64,000 nucleotides of DNA, from the NCBI GenBank assembly GCA_022829145.1, contig CM040753.1:2389149-2453148 (forward strand). The letters are read 5' to 3'. This document shows positions 10,740 to 21,499 of this stretch, piece by piece (the first letter of the stretch is position 1; each line of letters starts with the position of its first letter). Below the pieces are notes generated by a model. That model ran no database searches. It saw only the letters and a list, made by a program, of their open reading frames with translations, and was not told the origin of the DNA. The translations under genes and the position numbers were made by a program. The stretch is from Albula goreensis. Taxonomy: Eukaryota; Chordata; Actinopteri; Albuliformes; Albulidae.

Positions 10740-13700
10740 ACATATGCACACCCTTATGTATTGATGAAAATATTTTATTGTTGGGAAACTAATTAAGTGC
10801 ATGTTTTGGCCCTCCCAATCAGCAGTTGTGGCTTTCTGAGGTCTCAGGATCATGACGAGGGCGTGGTCGGTCTTCCCACTGTAAAACAGCGGCGGAACCT
10901 GCTCAGCGCCAGCGAATTCTTCTTTTTATTCTCGGTAGTTTTGGGCAAACATTTGTTTTTCCAACAACAAAACAAAGTCTCCCCTCCCCCTCAGGACGCA
11001 AAGAGAAGAGCTGAGGGGACTCTGGTTGTCGATGCGCCTGGCAGATAAAAAGTCTCCGAGCACAGGATGGTGTGTGAGGAGGTCATTGTGAATTTGGCAG
11101 TCAGCACTTTGGGCGGAAGGTTTGCAAAGCCAAGCGGTCATCCGCTGGGCGGGGGTGGCTGAAACAGCATGAGCCAAACGCAGAAAAATGCTAATAAATC
11201 AATCAAAATGAATCTGTCCATGGCCAGGGAGGATGGTAAAAACGTAATTGTGCAAATGATAAGCACGTGTTGGGTTTCTCCTCCGGAGCGCCATCCAAAC
11301 GGTCCATTGCTCCCCCCCTGCGCCGAGCCGTAGCTCATCGCTGTGGTTTGGGGGATCGGGCTGCAGCCCGGACCTGCGGTGGATATATAGTTGTTGAAGA
11401 CGATTATCTCAGACGCAGCCTCTCATGAGTCAGTGTCTGCGTTTCACAGTGTCTTCTGGAATGCAAACACTGGGGGCCAAAAGACGTCTAAATACGAATG
11501 TGTGCTTCGCAGCCCTTGCTCAGCAGCACACGCTGACTTCTGTTAACAAACCCGCACTGGCCTGGCTGTTCCTTTGTTTTGGTAGTTTACTTATTTGTAG
11601 GCTGCAGAGTTAGCGGCATAAAGCGATAAACAATGAGAACTTTGGCCTGATGTCTTATAACACGACTGTGCGAGGGCGGGCGGAGGCGTGTGTGTGTGTG
11701 TGTGTGGGTGGACCCACTAAGCCTTACTCCTGCAGCCTGAGCTTTACTCCTGCTGTCTTTCGATTTAGCAAGAACAAAACCCAAATAGCTTTGAGGAATT
11801 TAAATTAATCCACAGTGTGATTTCACCCACCTAACCTGCAGCATCTAACATGCTGTTTACAGTGGAAATATTATATCTGTTTGTTTGTGTTTGTGTGTGC
11901 CTGTGCGAGTGTTTGTGCATGTCTGTTTGTGTGTTTGCAGGTATGCAAAAACATGAAAAAAAGGTGAATAATATTGGAGAAATACAAGCATCTGCTTTTC
12001 TTCTGTGCTTTATCTTTGGCGCTGCCAGATCAGAACAGCTAGCTCTAGGACCAAAACATCTCACTAATCTCCTGTCAGCACAGCAGAAACAAGTTCTTCC
12101 AGTACCTGTCAAAACGCAACATAGTTATTACCTTCTGTCTGTTTGCCTGACAGATGACCTTGTATACAGCTAGCTTTCATTTGTGCAGGTTTATTTAAAT
12201 ATAAACTTATGGATATTAACACATCGTATCCCTGAGAATTTTTTCCAGAACATATTACTAGCCGAAACAGTCTTATGCAAGTAGTACATATTGGTGAAAT
12301 TATGTAATTTTTAAAAAATGTTATTGCAAACAGTGCTTTATCCAGGTCTGACACATATATATGAATTTGGGTATTTATATAGTTCATATTCAGGTGCAGT
12401 ACCTGTCTGCAGAGCATAAGGTGCAAAGACCTTGGATTTCAACCTGCAGTCTCTGGGTTGTAAATTTGTGCAATCAGTCTGTTCACCACACTGATACCGC
12501 AGCGTGTTTCTGCACACTGTGGAATGCTCGATCTTAACCACAAGCCTGTCCTCTCACTGCAACATCATTCCGGAAGGACAAGAATTCACTCAGGCAATCT
12601 TCACAGAGCCTGCAGTTAGCCAACTTATTATTTTAAAAAAAATCTGCTCTGCTATCTGCTATTCTGGTTAGATGTGATAAAAAAAAAATCCAGGATATTT
12701 ACAGCACTTTTCCTGGACATGGGAGTTCTGGGAAATCCAGGGCAAGTGGCAACCCTCGGAGTACATAACTACGCAGTGCAGCAGCGAGTTAGACAGACGG
12801 GCTGCTTGGAGGCCTCAGTGGTATTTCCGTTGTTTTTCCTTATTTTCCTGCTACGAGAGTAGGGTCATGCACATGCACACAGCGTGTGTCTGGAAGAAAG
12901 CGACTGACATCAACATTTTTTGTAGTTAGCCAAAAAAAAAAGAAATGTAAGGTAGCCTACTCATAGACTATCAGCATAACGGCCAAGTGTGGGTGTTCAA
13001 GATTTTACCCTGCGGCCACTTCCCCAACAATGTATAACTTCGTTAACCCAATGGTCCAGGAACCAGCCATGCAGTGTTCCCTGGTAAGGCGTCAGAATGG
13101 CTAACTGGGAAGTGATCGCTGTATTCTGTAGTCGCCACCACCGAGTCAGAGCAAAGCAGGCAGTCGGCTGAGAGTTGACTGCTCCCGGCTATGACTCAGG
13201 GAAACTCTGGTATCGAGGACAAAAAGACGTCATGTGTGGGAGCTAGCGAGACAAAAGCCTGGAGTGGCAGCTGTAGTTTTTAGGATGTATGTGTTAATTT
13301 TCTCCATTTAAAAAACCAAGTCGAAATCCTGGAAAAAAAAACACAGTGTTCGTTCACGATATGGTAAAGCAGGAGGTTGGAAATGATTGCCGAACAATAG
13401 CATTTATTTAGCTACAGGCTAATTACTGTTGTAAAATAGTAAGTCATGTTTCCCTTGCAAACTGCAATAACGTTAACACATCAAGAAGCATGCCTTTACA
13501 GTACAAAAAATGCACTGCCAATGAATATTAAGTTAGAAAATACAAAATTTGCCCGATTTAATGTGACTTCCTGTATAAACCACGCCCACTTCCTGTCCTC
13601 TATCGGAATACAGACACAGAGACAGATCATGTTTTTGGTTGAACAGATACAGATAATGATATAGATGATGACGTCTCTGTACACCTCTACAGGGAAGGTC

Positions 13701-16105
13701 GTTCACTTTGCAACCTGTGGTCCGGTGTTTTAACCCCAGCAATGCCATCACTGAATAAGGCCTTGGGTCTGCATTTGGTGAGGCAACAGTTGGCCCAGCC
13801 TCCTCAGAGATGATTAGGGATTAAGGCTGTTAATGATTGTTGGGCCCATCGTTCTCTACAAGCCACTACTGGTCAGGCTGGGTGTCTGCAGCAGGACAGA
13901 CTGAGTGCACACACTGACTTTGTCATCCTCTGATGACATCGGCCACGTGCATCCTGCCTGCTTCCTGCCCTGACATGGCCACCTTCAAACATCAGGCCAT
14001 CAGTACCAACACTACGGCTGGCAACTCAACTTTAAAAGTCACATTTTGTGTCAAAGCTGACCTTTACAGTCCAATTTTCCTCAAAGGGGAGAGTTTGGTG
14101 CACTCCTCAGGAGAAAATGGGGTGGGACGTTTCTCCCTGTTGTCAGAACAATCCTCAGTTAGATAACCTTTGAAAATGAAGGAAACAGCCAGGCCTCAAG
14201 CCCTTTGTGCTGATTGGTTGTGTCTGACCATGTTGATTCAAAGGTTGTAAGAGGAGGCTGACCTTTGAAGACGGCTCGCCAGCCTAAACACGGAGCACTG
14301 TGCATCAGTGTGACGTTTGAGCACCGTGCTAACCCTGCATAGCTTACTGTGGCACCTGGAGTGAGGAAAAGAATAGAAATTTGATAAGTTAATTCAAAGG
14401 GGATCGCGGTCCAGGCTTGACATTGGTAATTTGCTACACCTCCCCATGTCATGCAAAAATGTTTGTATGAGAGAACTATGACAGCCAGATATTTTTCCTG
14501 GTGTAGATGGAAGGTGGTATGCAATTAATACATAAAATGGCTTCTCCACATGTCAGAAAATGATTATTTAATCTTAGAATCTTCACCTCCCAAGGCTCTG
14601 AACCTTGTATGTTGGGTTAGCATCAGAAGCTGTCAGCTGTTCCAGAATGCGCTGTGAAATCACCGGGATGAGTTTTCTCATGAACTCTGCAATTTCAGTG
14701 AAATTAGCTTGACAAAGAGATGCTGATTCAGAGACAGAAAAAAAATGTCCTTATTTGTAAAGTAAAATGGAAAAATGGAGGTGATCCCATGACCTTTTGA
14801 CAATGTCAGGAATAAAAAAATCAGTTTTCTGTTCTTTTTCATCTCCAGGCAGTGCTATGGACAATTACCTGCCAGACAGAACAGCTGTCCCTGCAGCCAG
14901 CACTGATGCAGTCCAAACTCAACACTAGACTTAGGAGCCAATTTGGTCACTAAAATACTGTCTTAAACGATGAGCTGCCAAGAGCGCTTTTTAAATTGCA
15001 CAGATTTAGAAAAAATAGTGCATCATTTAAATAAATAATGACTTTTAGGTGGTTGCAGGCTTGAGTCCAGCACATTGACGCTGAATACCTGATGCAATGA
15101 CAGCACTCACCTGCCTCAGTGCCTCAAACCACTAATTACTGGAAGTGGAATTTCAGGTATGTTGGCTTTTCAAGTAAACTGACGGAACAGTTGAAAAATA
15201 AAACATGCTACTTTCTAAAGGGCCATCGTGAAGCATTTCCAAAAGTGTACACTCTTCCAAGAGGGCTCAATAAAAACAATTAACAGGTAAAAAAGCTGAA
15301 AGACCTGTTTGTCTTTGATTAAAAAAAAACCAAAAACTCATAGTTCAATCCTGCCACCTTCATCTCCATGGCAACAGTCTTGTCAGAACAGTCACCTTTC
15401 CGGGAGTCGACCGGAGAGAAAACTCCTCCTTCATCTCCTGTCAGAGCTGCAGGACGAGAGAGCCGTCTTGTGTTTGAACATTGTAATGCAGACCTGACAG
15501 GCGTCTGAGCACTAACAAAAACATGCACTGTGAGTCATTGTTCATATGCTATTGAGCCTTAGACAGCAGTGTTAGTTAATGAAAGCGTTCAAGAACTAAC
15601 CTAACTGTATGGTGCATGCCACTTCCAGCTACATGGAGGGGTGTGGCCAAAAAAAATGTATAAATATTTAACTTGCAAGGAACCTTTCAGAACAATCTCC
15701 AGAACAGTTTTGTTTCATCTTAGAATACTGTTGTGCAGGTTTTCAACTGTGATATTGGACCGTTTTTTGAGAAGCAAAGCCCACAGTTTTCAGAGCAACT
15801 GAGATTCAAATCTCATAAAGGTTCAATTATGTGTTGTTCTGGTGATTGGGGAGGCCATGGAAAGAGTTTTTCTGCATCCTGGCGTTAATGAAAACACACC
15901 TGAATGTGTTTTGCAGTGTGTATGGGGGTGTTGTAATCTTGGAGTATGCAAAAAAATTTAGGAAATATTTGCACCAGAGGGAGCACCTGGTTGTCTAAAA
16001 TTGCTTTTTATTGCCTGCCCACAATTAACTCTGCAGAAATGTAGGTTGAAGACCTCCTTTGGTTTACCCTAAACATTAACCTCTGTAGATGCAGGAAAAT
16101 GAGAA
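10740..16105. other. Intergenic, no gene recognised
   Basis: This is unique-looking sequence with a TG-rich stretch (11685-11707 and 11880-11940) and a short TATA-like run. Segments such as 11160-11260 look non-repetitive and could be regulatory, but nothing in the sequence shows it. None of the frames here has a domain or splice context I trust. Confidence 0.5.
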
Positions 16106-16111
16106 AAGAAA

Positions 16112-16327
16112 TATTATGAGACCATATTACCTTACTCCGCTACTCTGCAGTCCAGGTATAGAACTCAGTGCTCCAAGTATTATCAGACCTCCAGGTATTA
16201 TCAGACCATGTTACCTTACTCCGCTACTCTGCAGTCCAGGTATAGAGCTCAGTGCTCCAGGTATTATCAGACCATGTTACCTTCCTTCACTACTGTGCAG
16301 TCCAGGTATAGCGCTCAGCGCTCCAGG
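16112..16327. repeat. 66-bp tandem repeat, three copies
   Basis: Units contain GACCATGTTACCTTACTCCG, CTCTGCAGTCCAGGTATAG and CTCAGTGCTCCAGG. There is a short internal duplication between units 1 and 2 (TATTATCAGACC repeated). Since 66 is a multiple of 3, the plus-strand frame repeats cleanly, which explains the 125-codon frame across it. Confidence 0.88.
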
Positions 16328-18095
16328 CTGTGTGATGTTGCAGGATGACCATGGCAACAGGCTGGTTCTGAACAGCAGCCGTAAATATAATCTTTATGAG
16401 TATAACCATCATATACATTTGAGGAAGCTCACAAAATGTCAGTCTATGCTTGCCTGTGAGCTTTGACTTGATTCCACTGGTCCCCCTTCTCGATGCAGTT
16501 TTCCCTTGTTTGGGGAAATGTATAATAATTTAGCCATTTCTGTGACTGATTTAATATATTCTGGAAAAAATTGTTGATGCCCAAACTGCAGGTATGTGCT
16601 ATTCAGGCACTATTTATTTCAAAATCTACTGAATATTTCAACTGCTTTACAAACTCACATATTCAAACCTTTCGTAGCAAACACAAATTGGTTATTAGTG
16701 ATAGCATAAATATGAGCCAAACGCATAGACTCCTTTTGAATGTCGCAGTACGTAAGTCCTTTTTCGTTTGCCAGTTCCATTATTTAGTATGCGCTCTATA
16801 GGAGGTCCCTTTGTGGAGGGAGCGAGAGCGCGTTTCTGTGAATGGCGTCCCAAATGACCCCAGCACCCCAGAGAAGCCTGCGGTGCAGAGAAGAGTCCGG
16901 GCACCGCATCAAGCCATTTCACTCAAAAATAAACAGCTATTACAACAACAAACCCTCAATTCACACACAAAATCAGACTTTATGGGACTTTAAGCAACAA
17001 GATCAGATAAAAACAAAATCAGAACTGACACAGGCTTAACTTTTTTTTCACTATTTTCTCACATGAAATGTTTCCAGTGATTCCAAACAGATTTACAGCT
17101 TCATCTGAAAAACAATCTTGTGTGTTGTAAACACACAAAAACGTGTAAAGTGCAGTTTGTAGAGTGAGCAGACACACAGGCATTTAAACAGGGAGCACAG
17201 TCTGAATAAGAAAAAAACACATCTCAGTGTTTTAAAAGCAGAGTTAACCCTATTAAAGACTCTTTTTTTTACAATGTTGATACACTTTTCTAACAGAAAA
17301 GTAAAATCATATTACAGTTTTTTTTCATGCAAATGAATCTTTCTGGAGATTACAGTGCTAACACAGAAATGAAAGGTTGCAACATTTCAATTAACTGAGG
17401 AATGGAGTTGAAGAATCTAAAAAAAAGAATGTGCATTCATTCTAGACCACGTAAAGATACAAAAAAAAACCCCAAGCTAGTTATGAGAGCTGAACCTCCG
17501 ACAAATGATAAAAAAACGTTTTCGGCACACGTTCGTTCTCCGCGCAGACAGCCTGTGGTTGACACATGGCTAGTGTAGCCTCAGTGATGAGCTGCGCTAA
17601 ACACTGTCACAGATACGAGCCTGTGCCAGAGACCCTGGACAGCACCGCAAACACGGGCTCATTCCTCTCTCCGCAGCGCTTATCTGCACCTGGCTCTCTT
17701 CCAGAGGAGGCACACTCATGCGCCCTTTGTATCACCGACTCATTAAAAAGGGCAAAAAAAAAAAAAAGCTTTTCTTGAGCCAGAAGATTTGTTTTCGCGA
17801 AAGAAGGTTGACTTTCTTGAAGCGTGCAACATAGCTTTTCAGCTTTTAAAACTCAAACTTACAGAGTAAAATTAGTTACATTGGTTATTGACCAGCGATG
17901 TAAATTGGCACCAAAAATAAAAAGAAGTGTGATGTTTGAACAGCAGGGGTTTCAGTGAATGATAAAAGTGTGAATAAAATTATTTTAGTGGTGCAAAAAT
18001 GGAGAACAGAGGATTCTCTGTTTTCACACAGGGTCCCATGTGCGTTACCCCTCAGCGATTCTGTGGAATGCCCTCGGTTTCCATCAGTAAAACAG

Positions 18096-18182
18096 CCCTG
18101 CAGAAACACAGTCTTTATTAAAACTGCCCTGCAGAAACACAGTCTTTTATTAAAACTGCCCTGCGGAAACACAGCCTTTTTT
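18096..18182. repeat. 31-32 bp tandem repeat, three copies
   Basis: CCCTGCAGAAACACAGTCTT recurs at 18096, 18127 and 18159 (the last with CTGCGG and CAGCC), separated by TATTAAAACTG. It probably lies in the NCEH1 3' UTR, so it may be transcribed. Confidence 0.85.
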
Positions 18183-18956
18183 CCAAACAAGATGAAAAAC
18201 TTTTTTTTTTCTTTTCATCAAAGCTGTTCTCCATGAAAACAACAACAAAAAATAAAAATTACTTGGATTTACAGGCTAATTTTTATGGAAGGGGGGTCCT
18301 CTAGTCTATACTCTTCAGAATTGAATAACAGAAACACAAAAAAATAAATCAAAGTTAAACTTTGTCCTCTAATAAAAGGAAAAAAAATATTTGTCAAAGG
18401 GAAATTTTGACAAGAGCCATAGCTTTTAAAATTACAAGGGAAGAATGCCTGTTTTGACCATTAAATATCAAAAGCAGTAGATGGCACAGAGAAACCTCTC
18501 ATCACCTTTTGTAGCCCTCCCGATCTTATTGCTCTAACACTTCCAAGCAAATGCTTTCTGGAATCTTCCACAATACATTATGTTCAAGTAATGAAGGACT
18601 ATATAGCTATAACCCAGGGTTCAGACAGTGCATCCTCAGTAAGGGGGCCAAAGAGCAGACCGAACAGCGCCCTTTTTAGGCACGTGCAGCGATCCCCCAG
18701 CTCTTAAAAAAGTGCGATTTCACCCTCACTAACAAACAGCAGAGGGACTTTGATGGCAAAACGCCAAATGGAAATTCCTAAGTGTTTGAGGATGCTCCTT
18801 TTGTTCCCTCTTCCAAAAAAAAAAAAAAAAAAAAGTCAAATTATTTCTTTACATATACATTCTTGCGGCCAGAGTGTCACCCTGATGAGAGACGTACCGT
18901 AATGTGCACAATGTGATCCCTGAAACGTGTTTAGGAGCTCCCACTTCCCCCCAAAC

Positions 18957-18991
18957 ACACGCACGCACACACACACACACACACACACACG
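18957..18991. repeat. (CA)n microsatellite
   Basis: A run of CA with two CG interruptions at the left, close to the NCEH1 stop codon and probably within its 3' UTR. Confidence 0.9.
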
Positions 18992-19207
18992 CTGCTTCGG
19001 ACAACACTGCAGCCGATACCATGCCGCCTGAAGCCTTGTTGCATTGCTGTGTTGCATTGCACTAGTAATGAAAAAAGCTCCACTGCCGATCTTACAAAGT
19101 CACGGAATGAAGGCGTGACCGGCGCTACGCAGGTCTTAGCGTATGCATGTGATGCGGAAGGGAAATGGAGGTTTCGATGGAGGTAAAAATGGTGGGGGGC
19201 AAAAGGG

Positions 19208-19825
19208 CTACAGGTTCTGGTCCAACCAGTGGATGTAGTTCTTCACCGTCCGCCTGCCCACCGAGAAGTACGTGGGCCAGAAGGCGAATATCATGCAGCC
19301 GTGGAAACCGTCCTCGTAGTGGTCGTTAGTGACGGCCACGCCCGCCTCCTCCAGGCGACGCCCGTACATCAGGCCGTCGTCGCGCAGGACGTCGTGCTCG
19401 CAGGTGAGGATGTACGCAGGTGGGACCCTGCTCAGAACATCCCGTTCCGCCAGCAGGGGGGCGGCCCGGACGTCCAGCAGCGCCGGGACCTCCTGGATGA
19501 TCCGGCCCGAGCCCTGAGCCTGCACCACAGGCTTGTACTCCCTCTGCACGGAGGGCGGGAGCAGCTCGGTCCAGTTCAGCTTGGCCCGGCTCGGTGCGGC
19601 CTGGCTCAGGTCCAGGGCGGTGTGGTTGTTGGCCAGCATGGCTTGGACGAAGCTGGGGTCGCCGTCCAGGTACTCCAGCCAGAACTTGGCCATGAGGGGG
19701 CGGTAGAGGATAGGCACGTTCCCGTTCTGCTGATAAGAGGGCGTGTTGAAGTCCAGAGCCTGCAGGACAGGGTAGATCAGTGCCTGTAGCTTGAATTTGA
19801 CAGGGAGGGTGCTGTCCATGGCAAC
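19208..19825 (-). CDS. nceh1: NCEH1 exon 5 (Asp and His of the triad, stop)
   Basis: The acceptor is CTGTGCAG|GTTGCC; 205 codons follow, then TAG. The exon includes [34 protein letters not shown] and [11 protein letters not shown]. It is clearly more G+C-rich than the flanking DNA. The open frame continues upstream of the acceptor to 19942, but that extension is intronic; the opposite-strand 186-codon frame is a shadow. Confidence 0.97.
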   Translation of the reverse strand, partial: VAMDSTLPVKFKLQALIYPVLQALDFNTPSYQQNGNVPILYRPLMAKFWLEYLDGDPSFVQAMLANNHTALDLSQAAPSRAKLNWTELLPPSVQREYKPVVQAQGSGRIIQEVPALLDVRAAPLLAERDVLSRVPPAYILTCEHDVLRDDGLMYGRRLEEAGVAVTNDHYEDGFHGCMIFAFWPTYFSVGRRTVKNYIHWLDQNL

Positions 19826-21467
19826 CTGCACAGGGAGGAAATGGTGTTCACTTTTAACTTTCAGTAGCAACATGCCAAAATCATTGAATACTGCAAGATG
19901 TCCAGATATCATGAAGGAGCAGTTAGAAATCATAAGTCTCACAACTCTCTAGTGGCCACCGCTGGCCGTCCGGGTTCCTGCAAGCGCTAGACCTGAGTTC
20001 ATGTTGACTTCGTGTTCCTCAACCAGCACAGGCAATATGTGATTGGTGACATATCTGCAGTGCAAGAAATAATGTGCAAGAAGATAAGGGGTCAGAAAAG
20101 CAGGGTTACTACCTGTTGGGCCACGGCCGCTGCCAGGTTTCCTCCAGCGCTGTCCCCAGAGATCGCGACCCGCTCCGGGTCCACGAAGAACTGGGCCAGA
20201 ACCTCAGGAAGCAGGAAGTGCGTGGAGGCCCGCAGGGCGTCGTTGTACTGCTCTGGGAAATGGGCGTCTGGGGCCAGCCGGTAACTGAGAGATTTACAGT
20301 GAGAATACCGTCACAGTGTGCTTGAGCCTACGGTCATCCTTCATTTACTTACTGCTTTTTTTGGAAGGAAGCAAGTGCTGCTAACACTGACTCCGTCAAA
20401 CTGAGGGAGCCCTATCCTGCTGCAGACTGAACTTTTAACACTTTCACACCTGGTTTTTGGCAACGTGCTTGTGCAGTCATTTTAAGGCGCGGCGGCTCTA
20501 CGACCGCTTTCATATAAATAACAACCGTTAAAGGAATCCGGTCCCTCTGGGCAGTCAGAAACTGCGGCTCACTAAAGGCGACATTGGGAAGTCACACTTA
20601 CTCGATGGACACAATGACAGCGTTCAGCTCCTCAGCCATCTTTCGGCACAGGAAGTCATAGGATCGCATCCCTGCAGGAACAGGGAGACAGTCAGGCCCT
20701 GTGTACCGGCCCGGGGGGGTGCCACACGTCCTGGTTAAGCCCCCCCAAGCCACCGCACATCCTGTTTTAAAGCCCCCCGCCGTTACCACATGAAACAGGA
20801 AGCGCTGGCGGTTAGCGGCACTCGTGGCAAACAGCGCTGTTCTGACGCACATGCTGCGACACAGGACAGGAGCAGGCATTCTGCTGTGACACTCTCAGTA
20901 CACACACACATACACACACACTCACAGTCATACATACTCACACACACATACACACACACACACACACTCACAGTCACACACACTCACAATCATACACACA
21001 CACAAATGAGCTTACTCATGCTGACACATGCACACATTGGTCTGTGGTTAGAAGCTAAAATGTTAACCATGTTGGGTGTGAATTTAACTTTTTCCCACAT
21101 ACACACACTCTTGTACATACATGCTCTCACACATGCACACACACACACTCTTTGTCTCTCTCTCTCACACACACACTCTTTCTCTCTCATAGACACATAC
21201 ACAGTTTCTCTCTCTCACTCACAGACACACTCTTTCTCTCTCACACACACATGCACTCTTTCTCTCTCTCACACATACACACTCTTTCTCTCTCTCACAG
21301 ACACACACACACACACTCTTTCTTCTCTCTCACACACACACTCTTGCTCTTTCTCTCTCTGTCACAGACACACACACTCTTTCTCTCTCTCTCACAGACA
21401 CACTCTTTCTCTCTCTCTCACACACACACACACTCTTGCTCTCTCTCTCTCACACACACACACTCTT

Positions 21468-21499
<32 letters not shown>

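Larger units (their letters stand above)
16328..19207. other. Region downstream of NCEH1, includes its 3' UTR
   Basis: The NCEH1 stop is at 19208-19210, so at least the right part of this segment is its 3' untranslated region. Candidate polyadenylation signals on the minus strand (AATAAA) lie at 18113-18118 and 18146-18151, inside a small tandem repeat; which one is used is unknown. A pure A run (about 18817-18836) and a CA run (18957-18991) are also present. No other gene is recognised. Confidence 0.5.

Noticed and set aside
10298-10853. Cys/Val- and His/Thr-rich frames of 118-175 codons on both strands
   Set aside because: They come entirely from the CA array and its spacers.
19229-19789. 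186-codon plus-strand frame rich in Val, Gln and His
   Set aside because: It is the exact antisense of NCEH1 exon 5, whose G+C-rich codons suppress stops on the other strand.
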